DNA of 64,000 nucleotides from the NCBI RefSeq assembly GCF_042477335.2, contig NC_091246.1, forward strand, positions 21,883,001-21,947,000, given 5' to 3'. The notes beneath the pieces were generated by a model, which saw only the letters and a program-made list of their open reading frames with translations, was not told the origin of the DNA and made no database searches. This DNA is from Ovis canadensis. Taxonomy: Eukaryota; Chordata; Mammalia; Artiodactyla; Bovidae. A program made the translations under genes and the position numbers. Shown piece by piece: positions 34,880 to 45,100 of the stretch; position 1 is the first letter of the stretch, and every line of letters starts with the position of its first letter.

Positions 34880-35934
34880 TGCACACTTGCCTGCAAAAGT
34901 CAAAATCCGGCCTAATGTGACTACTGGAGAGATGTTTCTTGACTCAAGGAATATTTTTCTGGGATTTATTAGGAGGAAGAAGTGGTGGGGTGAAGAAAGA
35001 AAAGCCACAGGCTTCTGAAGGGAATGGAATCTGTTTCTTGATTAGTGACAGAAATTTTAAGTTCCATGGGAACTTTGCTCTCTTTTACTTTTCTTCCTGC
35101 TTCTGATGTGTTGATGTCCTGCCAGTTGTTGACTTCACTTCCTCTAACAGGTCAAGGTCTTGAATAGTGCAGGCTTGATCCCCACCCTTCAACCTGGGAC
35201 TCTGAGGGGTCTGAAACCTGCTCAGCAATGTGGGTTTCAGCTTTCAACCCCATCAAGTTGCTCATGTGTGAGGCAGCTGAGTTCTTGTTTCTTGCCCTCC
35301 AGTTGCTTTCTACGTTTGGTTTCTTTGACAATTGCTGGTATACAGGGTTCTGCCTTCTGCTGCAAGGAATTATGCCATTGAATTTTGAGGAATTTTGCAT
35401 CTTAAGTAGCCCATAAAAATTCACCTGGTCTTCTGTTCTACCTTCACACCCTCTCTGAGATATGTCACTCATATTCTGATATTTCTATTTTACCTTGTTT
35501 TCCTTCTTCCTCCAGAGGGAGGTCAGTTGATACTTTTTGCCTCAGAAAAGGACAGTACACCAGGAAGAGAAGACAAAAATCTTTACTTGGCCTTTATGGT
35601 ACAAAATCCTAATGGATGACGTGAATTCCAAAAGTCATAAATGGGTGTGTTTCATTCGGTCCACACCTTGGATTGATTTTTGTTTGTTTGGTGATTGTTG
35701 GGTGGTTTTGTGTGTATGTATTTTTTTTTCTTTTTAATATAATAACATTTGAGTGCCTGTAGATGGGCTTGTAGTCTTAGGTTCACTACAGTCTTATATT
35801 TTGTTCATCTCTGGTCTTTATCTGTAAATTTATATTACCTGTCTGACCCCAATAGGTATCTGAATTTGCAACCACTGGCATCCACTGTAAAATGAGTTTA
35901 GAAGAATGCCTCAGCAAAGAAGCACATCATCAGG
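34880..35934. other. intergenic, nothing recognised
   Basis: Unique-looking sequence upstream of the ACNAT-like gene. Small frames of 60-106 codons on both strands overlap each other and match no family I know. Confidence 0.5.
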
Positions 35935-36200
35935 CATGCTCAGTCACTGAGTCGGGTCCAACTCTTTGAGGCCCCATGGACAATAGCCCGCATTTTCCAG
36001 GCAAGAATACTGGAGTGGGTTTTCATTTCCTACTCCAGGGGATCCTCCTGACTCAGGGATCGAATCCACGCCTCTTTGAGTCTCCTGCATTGGCAAGCAG
36101 GTTCTCTACCACTAGCACACCCATTGGGCCTGCATTGGTACAGACAGCAAAGAATCTGTCTGCAATGCAGGAGACCCGGGTTTGATCCCTGGGTCAGGAA
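35935..36200 (-). mobile_element. two abutting Bov-tA SINE copies in opposite orientation
   Basis: 35935-36122 is minus-oriented (GCTCAGTCACTGAGTCGGGTCC to CTACCACTAGCAC). 36125-36200 is the tRNA part in + orientation (AAAGAATCTGTCTGCAATGCAGG). The first strand is given in the strand field. Confidence 0.75.
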
Positions 36201-36344
36201 CAGAAATTACTCTGAATCTAGAATAATAGAAAAACTTATATTTTCTACATATGTGGGTTTGTGGACTATAAAGTTTAATTCTACTGTTCCATTACTAGTT
36301 CTGCCACACCAGGGTATATCTTAACCAAAGGGCTTTAGAGTTAA

Positions 36345-36558
36345 AGAAAGAAAGAAAGTGAAGTTGCTCAGTCGTGTCCGACTCTTTGTGACCCCATGGG
36401 CTGTAGCCTACCAGGCTTCTCTGTCCATGGGATTTTCCAGGCAATAGTACTAGAGTAGATTGCCATTTCCTTCTCCAGGGGATCTTCCCAACCCAGGGAT
36501 CGAACCCAGGTCTCCCACATTGTAGACAGATGCTTTACCATCTGAGCCACCAGGGAAG
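36345..36558 (-). mobile_element. Bov-tA SINE
   Basis: Minus orientation. The 11-bp duplication TTTAGAG(T/C)TAA is at 36334-36344 and 36559-36569. Confidence 0.9.
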
Positions 36559-36784
36559 TTTAGAGCTAAGGAACAGGAAAGATAAAGGTATAATCAAGAA
36601 AGATGGTATTCCAGGATATATATTAATATTTAACATAAGTCTTCAGTGTTGGGGAAAGGGAAAGATGAAGTTAAAATCAAGAAAGAAGTAGGAAAGAAAA
36701 GCAAGAGGGAGGGGCCAGGAAAAGAATGAGCTTTCACGTGTCTACCCTCATTTGGAGAAGATAAGTAAGGTGTGTAAGTAGGGT

Positions 36785-37050
36785 GAGATGGCACTGGTTA
36801 AAATTCTTACTTCATCATTAACAACATAGGCAAGTTAGGGTAAGTCATTTAACTAACTGAGCTCAGTTTTCTCATATACAATGTAAGGATAATAATGAGT
36901 TTATTTTATTCCCATAGATTTTTTGTGAGGGTCAAGAAAATAATAAACATAAAAGGGTCTTAAAAAGTGAAAAGGCTTTACTATGCAGATTCCTATTACC
37001 CAGCGTTTAGTAAGATGAGCCTTTAGTAAGTGCTCAGTAATTGTTTCCTA
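36785..37050 (+). repeat. MIR-type ancient SINE
   Basis: GGTAAGTCATTTAACTAACTGAGCTCAG, AATGTAAGGATAATAATGAG and TTTAGTAAGTGCTCAGTAATTG are MIR landmarks. Confidence 0.65.
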
Positions 37051-37666
37051 TTACAGAAAAAAGGGAAATGAGAGGAGAATTGAATTCCAAAGGCCACTTA
37101 AAATAACCAGCCCCATTACTTGTCAAATAATTGTGATATTTGATTTGTCTCTACCCTTTTCCTGGAGCCACTGCTGTATTTTTCAGTTGTTAAAGATCAT
37201 GCCCAGTGAAACAGGACCACTTGTATTACCAGCAAATTTCCCTCTATATTACACCAATAGACTTCGTTTTCTTTTTTTACCTCAGTCCACAGAGCAGAGT
37301 GGGATTTGGAGGAGGTAATTCAGGGAGGAGAGGCACTCGTTAGCACAGTGTCCTCCTCTCCACAGAACATTGAACTCACTAGCCATCAAAAGCCTCCGCT
37401 AGTTTGCATCTCAAACTGAGAATGGTCTCTGGCTATGGTCCTTTCACACAGTACCCTATGAGGCTAAACAACCAGGAATGGAACTGCTTAGCCCCATCCT
37501 TCACCTCACACTTGGAGTTCAGAAGACTGTTTCTCTATTTTTCCAATTAAGAGCTCTTGTGGAAACCCTAATGACATTTTGCAGAACCTCAGAGTTCCTC
37601 AGACCCTGTTGAGAATCCCAAATCTTCTTGTGTAAGAGTATGTGTGTGTGTATACATGTGTATGTA

Positions 37667-37745
37667 TTGGGTGAACCAAAAATTTCATTCTGGGTTTTCC
37701 CTAAGATATTAAGGAAAACCCAAATGAACTCTTTTGCGAACCCAA
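37667..37745 (+). mobile_element. 79-bp palindromic mariner-type MITE, possible miRNA-like hairpin
   Basis: It begins TTGGGTGAACCAAAAATTTC and ends with the near reverse complement (GAACTCTTTTGCGAACCCAA). The inner halves, TGGGTTTTCCCTAA and TTAAGGAAAACCCA, also pair. It is flanked by TA on both sides (37665-37666 and 37746-37747), the Tc1/mariner target. Its form and arm sequence recall the hairpins behind the bovine miR-2284/2285 family. That link is from memory and inferred. Confidence 0.8.
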
Positions 37746-37747
37746 TA

Positions 37748-39624
37748 TTTAAATCTTGGATTTTTCTTGTTTCTAGAATTTATAACAGAGTGTCATATAA
37801 AGAACAGATGACACAGAGGTTTGACTAATCTAAGGTCCGAGAGGCTTACAACTAAGTTCTGCAAAGGCAATCTGTCAAACTTTGCCTTGGATCCCTACCA
37901 GATCTTCACGAGCTCTGCCTCATCAGCCTGTGAACGGCGACTTTGTTTAGCCCACATTCCAAAGGCAGTGACTGTGGGATTGCTGATCATGTGGTTACTT
38001 CCTACGCTGTGTGTGGCTAAGAAACCAGAGACACCATTCACAAGCACACATTGCTGACTTACCAAATGATCTCTCTCCCTCTCTATTTCATGTGCTCTTG
38101 GGAGAGCTACTTCTTACAGGAACTATCATTATAATCTAATCCCTTGCATATACTGTGGTGTAAGTGGCAAAATCTAGACCTAGAATACTAATGACCGTTA
38201 TAGGGAATTTCTGACGATTCAGAATCAATAGCTTTGCACATTTAGCAGGAGCTCCAAAAAAACTAGGAGATAAAACAGTAAGCATAGTCAGCTAAGTCCT
38301 GAGACCCCAAAACAAAATTCTAAGAAAGATTCCTTTCGAAGACTGAAATCTTCTGAAACCTATCTTCCGGCCTCTCTCTTTCCTCTGACGCTTATTTCTG
38401 TAATTGCAGACCTTTCTTCAGGGGCTTCTCAGGATAGGAACAAACTAATTTCTCTCTGTCTCTGTCACTCTTTCCTCAAATGTCCATACTCTACCCCAAG
38501 GCTGGTTTTCTGTGATTATCTGGATGCAGCGTCTGCATTTCATGGATACACTCACACAGAAAGAGTCCAGGGACAGGACTAGCGTGAGGTAAGAGGGCAC
38601 AGTAGGTGCAAAATTTCAGGATGTCAAAGGCATGGCCACGCAAGTCAACTTTGCTACCAAAGTTGCTACCCAACTTTACTACCTCTGCTCCACCTTTAGT
38701 CCTTACCTTGATAAAGGGACTGGTGAACTCTGAGTCCCCATTCCAAATTGGCAAGGTAGGAACATTCCAGGCATGTCTTGAATCAGGTGCCCAGTCCTGA
38801 TCCAGTCAGCAACAGCCCCCAGGAAGGAAGTCACATGGTATAAACATAGCTATGGAGTGTCCATCTCTGGGCTTAGGGGGCAATTCTCAGATAAAGAGAG
38901 ACCATGATTTGTAAAGAAACTCTAATATTTTACATTCCAAAAGCACTATATAAGTAGAGTATCTTAATTACTTGTTTCCTGCTATTTTTTCTTGCCCTCA
39001 TTATGAATTTCATAACTCTGAAGTATACACAATGTATAATTTACTATATGAGTATCAATAGATTTCCTAAAGTTTTAACACATGGTTGCTGCCCCTGAGT
39101 TTGCAATCCACCTGGGAGAATGAGACCAGATGCAGAATGCATGCAGGAGAGTAGTTATGTTAAGTAATTCAAATAAATTCCATTTGAAAATAAAATATGT
39201 AGTGAGTCAATACATTATAAGGAAGTTTTGAGAAGGAAGAAGAATGTGTGGAATAAGGCTCTCAAGTACCTCTTCTTAATGATTTCTTTTTTGGGAAGAA
39301 AGAAATAGCAGATACAAAGAGTTATAGGAAGGAAAAGATCAGAAAATACCAAGGGAACCTTGAAATGTCACACAGGATATGGGGTGTTCTTTGTTCTTAT
39401 TCATATTATATGTCCTATCTCCCTAAGACTAATGAAAGACCCAGGAAGTCTGAACTGATGCAACTTCCTTCTGTGAAAAACTCTGCTGCTATTAAAGGAA
39501 AACATTGACAATCTTTCTATTTATTCCAAATTATTCTATTGACCATGAGTTTTCAAATGGTCAGTAACACTGGTTGTTGATGGGGGATCAGGTGAGAGGG
39601 AGTATGTCCTTTGCAGAAAATTAC
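37748..39624. other. intergenic, nothing recognised
   Basis: Mostly unique-looking sequence between the MITE and a CHR SINE. Overlapping frames at 38491-38754 (-) and 38606-38800 (+) are not gene-like. It may include promoter-proximal sequence of the ACNAT-like gene, but no motif decides this. Confidence 0.45.
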
Positions 39625-39770
39625 TTCCTTTTTTAAATTGTTTTGCTTTTTAAAGTTTTGGCTGTGCTGAGCAGTTTGTGGAATTTTAGTTCCCCATCGA
39701 GGGATGGAACCCAGACCTTTGGCATCGAGAGAGTGGAGTGCTAAACAATGCACCACCAGGGACTTCCCAG
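39625..39770 (-). mobile_element. CHR-type tRNA SINE
   Basis: Minus orientation: TTTTGGCTGTGCTGAGCAGTTTGTGG to GCACCACCAGGGACTTCCC. An imperfect flank repeat, GAAAATTACTT/GAAATCACTT. Confidence 0.75.
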
Positions 39771-40088
39771 GAAATCACTTTTTCGTAAAAGAAGCACAAA
39801 ATGCATTTTTTCCTTCACCCTCTCTTTCCTCTGAAGATCCCCTTTCAACAGTGAAGAACTGAACTTTAAGACCCCGCTTCTGCCCCTGCAGAATGATCTT
39901 ACAGAGAGTTAATGTTCGGGTGGAGATCTGCGGGGAGCCCACCTTAGAAAAGAATGAATGGAAGCGCAAGAGGATACGGACCTTCTAGGCATGCCTCAAG
40001 GGAATGTGATTCCTGACAAATAAAGGGAAGACCCCAAAGGATCTAAAGAAATGATACAGAGTATTTGGCAGATACTCTGACTATTAGG

Positions 40089-40206
40089 CGGAGAAGGCAA
40101 TGGCACCCCATTCCAGTACTCTTGCCTGGAAAATCCCATGGACAGGGGAGCCTGGTGGGCTGCCATCTATGGGGTCACACAGAGTCGGACACGACTGAAG
40201 CGACTT

Positions 40207-40239
<33 letters not shown>

Positions 40240-40242
40240 TGG
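40089..40242 (+). mobile_element. BOV-A2 SINE monomer with AGC tail
   Basis: GAGAAGGCAATGGCACCCCATTCC to an AGC repeat (40208-40240). Flanked by CTATTAGG at 40081-40088 and 40243-40250. Confidence 0.88.
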
Positions 40243-40354
40243 CTATTAGGTTTCTCCAATAGCCCAGGCTTGGCTCCCTTCCCAGGTGATTTAAAGTGGA
40301 ATCCTAATGTTGTTTGTCCGCCTAAGGATTGCTGACAGATAGGATGTCAGATCC

Positions 40355-40492
40355 CTGAGTCGGGAAGATCCCCTGGAGAAGGAAATGGCAACCCACTCCA
40401 GTATTCTTGCCTGGAAAATCCCATGGACAGAGGAGCCTGGTTGGCTACTGCCCACGGGGTCGCAAAGAGTTGGACACAACTGAGTGACTTCA
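40355..40492 (+). mobile_element. Bov-tA SINE, 5'-truncated
   Basis: GTCGGGAAGATCCCCTGGAGAAGG to GAGTTGGACACAACTGAGTGACTTCAC. Confidence 0.8.
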
Positions 40493-41404
40493 CTCTGCCC
40501 CTGCACTTTCAGACCCTGATTATTTTCTCCAGAATCTTTTCTGGCTACAAATATAAAGCCTAAAACCCTCACTTTGCGTTCCTCCATAAAATAAAATCAA
40601 GGATCCCTTAGAGGATCAAACTTTCTGAAGGGACACCTATTACTACAATTTGTCTGAAGACATTGTTGGAAAATGATGCATATCTGTGTCAAAGTCTCAT
40701 GTGAGAAATTTCTTTTAGGAAAATATTGGAAAGGCCTCACTTTTTCCTTTCCCTTGATAAACTGGTAACCCTTTCTAGGAGAATAATTAGAACAACACAA
40801 GTGACACGTTGCCTTTTTTCCTTTGCTTGCACTCATTCAGCGTTTCTGATTCTAGTTCATATTTTCCCAGATCCTATTTTTATTTTTTATGTCTCTGTTA
40901 CCTATAAACAGGTTCAAATCCTTTGTGAATGAGGTATATAAAAAAGGAGAGAAAGAAAGAAGGAAGGGAGTGAGGGAGGAGAATACCCCAATTTTGCTCA
41001 TAAAAGGGCAGAGTATGACATAGCTGACCAAATGTATATTTCATTCCCTTTGCTACAAACAACATTCGATATTTACCACTCCACTGGAAAGCCACCGAAG
41101 CAGATTATGAAATTTTATTTTCCCTGAAAAAGAACAAATAATGGGAACTCTGAAAAGAGCTGGTGGTTGACCTTACAATGGCAGAGAGAGATTGGAAATT
41201 TGAAAAAGAGAAAAAGAAACAATACTGTAACATATTTCTTGTTTATGTAGATATAGGAATTGAAAAGCAGCACTGATCCTTCCAGGAAACCCTTAATCAT
41301 GCATTACCCCTTGGAGCCTAACAAACACCTGTGAAATAGGTCATCTGAGAATGATCTCAGCTGAAGAACTGAAGCTCAATGTACTCAAAACCACAAAACT
41401 AAGA

Positions 41405-41540
41405 TTTCCTTCAGTGGTGTAATGGATAAGACAGGAGGCTGTAGTGTTAAGACCTAGCTTGAATTTCCAGTTCTACTATTAATTATTTACAACACTCGGA
41501 CATGCCACTTAACCTGTCCTCATACGTAAAATGAGAATAA
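41405..41540 (+). repeat. MIR-type ancient SINE
   Basis: GTGGTGTAATGGATAAGACAGGAGGC, then a region like CCACTTAACCTGTCCTCATACGTAAAATGAG, matches the MIR core. It lies just upstream of ACNAT-like coding exon 1. Confidence 0.65.
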
Positions 41541-41722
41541 TGAGTATGCTCTGCACACCTTATTTTTCCCTCCTCCAATGTTCTGTGTATTTTGTACTAG
41601 TTTCCAGAAGTCTTCTGGGCCAGTGTAAGCCTTGTCTGAGTCTCTTCCTTGGAACCAGTCTCCAATTCAGAGTCTTCTCTCCCACTGCAGGAAACACCAC
41701 TTGGTCCCTTTGCCTGTTGCCA

Positions 41723-42185
41723 ATGTTCCAGCTGACAGTTACCCCGGCAAGCGCCCTGGCAGATGAGCCTGTGCATATCCAAGCGACGGGCCTGCCCCCA
41801 CTGCAGATGGTGACCCTCATGGCAACCATGAAGGATGACAAGGGGAATCTATACCGGTCCCGAGCTTTCTACAGGGCTAACGAGGCTGGGGAACTGGACC
41901 TGAAGCGAGATCCTGCCGTGGGGGGCCACTACATGGGGGTCCATCCAATGGGCCTCTTCTGGTCCCTGAAGCCCGAGAGGGCTTTTGACAGGCTAATTAA
42001 GAGGGATGTGATGAACACACCCACCTGGATCACTCTGGATCTATATGACTCAGTTTACATACACAAGGTAGGCGAGGTTCAGCCCAAGGCCAGCCAGGTG
42101 CTGCAGCGCTGGTTCTCCAGCCCCGACCTGCAGCGGGTGCCCATCCGAGAAGGACGTGTGAGAGGAGCCCTGTTCCTGCCTCCAG
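41723..42185 (+). CDS. ACNAT: ACNAT-like coding exon 1 (residues 1-154)
   Basis: The exon begins at 41691 after a pyrimidine-rich acceptor (CCCACTGCAG at 41681-41690). Coding starts at the ATG at 41723. The frame runs to the donor CCAG/GTGAGA at 42185/42186 and ends in phase 1 within a glycine codon (LFLPPG). It encodes the Ig-like N-terminal domain, including the conserved [14 protein letters not shown] segment. The open frame continues upstream of 41691, but that part lies in the intron before the acceptor and is not homologous to the family. The Kozak context is weak (C at -3). Confidence 0.92.
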
Positions 42186-45100
42186 GTGAGACTCATCTTG
42201 AGGGACCTAGACAACATGGTTGGTGGGGATAAAAGCAAAAACAAAGGGCATCCAGTTGTTGAACTAGGAATTCCCACAATATTTTAAAAAAGGTAACAAG
42301 CCATTTTGTTGTGTATGAAAGTGAAATTCATTCTGCCCAGCTTGTACTTTTGCCATTATCTACTAAGCTCTTCTGATACTCTTTCTGATCTCATTTTCTT
42401 CTCTTTTTGCTGCTCTTAGGGGAAGGCCCATTCCCAGGACTCCTTGATTTGTTTGGGGGCATCGGGGGTCTAGTTGAACATCGGGCCAGTCTTTTGGCTG
42501 TCCGTGGATTTGCAGTGCTGGCTTTAGCATATTTTGCCTATGATGACCTGCCCAAGCAGCTGGAGGAGGTGGACCTGGAATATTTTGAGGAAGCTGCCAA
42601 CTTGCTACTAGCTCATCCCAAGGTATTTAAAGTACTTTTCATTTTACCTGGCAACATTATAGCAACATATATATATATCTCACAAGTGTCTGTTCTGCCT
42701 ATGTTGCTGCTGCTGCTGCTAAGTCGCTTCAGTCATGTCCGACTCTATGCGACCCCAGAAACGGCAGCCCACCAGGCTCCCCGGTCCCTGGGATTCTCCA
42801 GGCAAGAATACTGGAGTGGGTTGGCATTTCCTTCTCCACTGCATGAAAGTGAAAAGTGAAAGTGAAGTCGATCAGTTGTGTCCGACTCCTAGCGACCCCA
42901 TGGCTGCAGCCTACCAGGCTCCTCTGTCCACAGGATTTTCCAGGCAAGAGTACTGGAGTGGGGTGGCATTGCCTTCTCTGATGTTACCAGTCTGTTTAGA
43001 TTGGGGCACAGCACACTTGAGTTAAAATTGGGGATAATAATATCAACCTTGTAGGATTGCTGTGTTGATTAGGATCAGCTTAATGCTTACTGGCACAGAG
43101 AAGACAATAAATATTAGGTATATTATGATCTTCTTCATTTTCTAGTTCAAAAATATTTAAATATTAGGTATTTCTTGAAAGTGCTGCACTCAATATGTCA
43201 GCAAATTTGCAAAACTCAGCAGTGGCCACAGGACTGGAAAAGGTTAGTTTTCATTCCAATCCCAAAGAAAGGCAATGCCAAAGAATGCTCAAACTACCAC
43301 ACAATTGCATTCATCTCACATGCTAGTAAAGTAATGCTCAAAATTCTCCAAGCCAGGCTTCAGCAATATGTGAACTATGAACTTCCAGATGTTCAAGCTG
43401 GTTTTAGAAAAGGCAGAGGAACCAGAGATCAAATTGCCAACATCTGCTGGATCATGGAAAAAGCAAGAGAGTTCCAGAAAAACATCTATTTCTGCTTTAT
43501 TGACTATGCCAAAGCCTTTGACTGTGGATCATAAGAAACTGTGGAAAATTCTGAAAGAGATGGAAATACCAGACCACCTGACCTGCCTCTTGAAAACCTG
43601 TATGAAACAATTAGAAGTGGACATAGAACAACAGACTGGTTCTAAATAGGAAAAGAAGTACGTCAAGGCTGTATATTGTCACCCTGATTATTTAACTTCT
43701 ATGCAGAGTACATCATGAGAAACGCTGGGCTGGAAGAAGCACAAGCTGGAATCAAGATTTCTGGGAGAAATATCAATAACCTCAGATATGCAGATGACAC
43801 CACTGTTATGGCAGAAAGTGAAGAATTAAAGAGCCTCTTGATGAAAATGAAAGAGGAGGGTGAAAAAGTTGGCTTAAAGTTCAACATTCAGAAAACGAAG
43901 ATCATGGCATCTCGTCCCATCACTGCATGGGAAGTAAATGGGGAAACAGTAGAAATAGTGGCTGACTTTATTTTTCTGGGCTCCAAAATCACTGCAGATG
44001 GCAATTGCAGCCATGAAATTAAAAGATGCTTACTCCTTGGAAGGAAAGTTATGACCAACCTAGACAGCATATTAAAAAGCAGAGACATTACTTTGTCAAC
44101 AAAGGTCTATCTAGTCAAGGCTATGGTTTTTCCAGTAGTCATGTATGGATGTGAGAGTTGGACTATAAAGAAAGCTGAGTGCTGAAAAATTGATGCTTTT
44201 GAACTGTGGTGTTGGAAAAGACTCTTGAGAGTCCCTTGGACTGCAAGGAGATCCAACCAGTCCATCCTAAAAGAGATCAGTCCTGAGTGTTCATTGGAAG
44301 GACTGATGTTGAAGCTGAAACTCTGATACTTTGGCCATCTGATGTGAAGAACTGACTCATTTGAAAAGATCCTGATGTTGGGAAAGATTGAGTGCAGGAG
44401 GAGAAGGGGACAACAGAGGATGAGATGGTTGGACGGCATCACCGACTCAATGGACATTGGTTTGAGTGGACTCCGGGAGTTGGTAATGGACAGTGAGGCC
44501 TGGTGTGCTGCAGTTCATGGGCTTGCAAAGAGTCAGACACAACTGAGCGACTGAACTGAACAGTTCAACCTGACGTGGTAAAACAATCATTCATATCACC
44601 TAATGTAATCATAGATCACCTGTTAAGTGATTATTTGTTAGACTCTATGCTAAATACTTTATATGTACCCTTTTATTCTACAGTCCATGGGGTTGCAAAG
44701 AGTCGGACACGACTGAGCCCCTTAACTTAACCCTTTTATTTAATGCTCATAATTACCAGATGAATGTACTTTTGACATGGTCCTCATCTTTCAGATGAGG
44801 AGGCCTATCCATCTCAGTTGAGTAAGATGCCAAAACTCCACAGCCAGTTAGCGACAGAGCCCTTCGGGCAATGTCTTTGCTCCAAACCGTGTCATTCTGG
44901 CCCCCCGAATTGTATCCTTCTCCCCCGGGAGAGCCTTGACTCTTCTCAAGAAGAGACAGGATATGTTTCCTATTGAAACATCACCAATACTCCCATTTTC
45001 AATGTTATCACCATTATAATCAAATAGATGTGTGACTTTTTCTAAGCACATTTGGCTCTTTTTAAAGGATTGCCTAGAAGGAATTATATCCCAGATACAA

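Noticed and set aside
41531-41722. Upstream extension of the first ACNAT-like coding frame
   Set aside because: It precedes a good acceptor at 41690 and has no family homology. The family's N-terminus aligns with the ATG at 41723.
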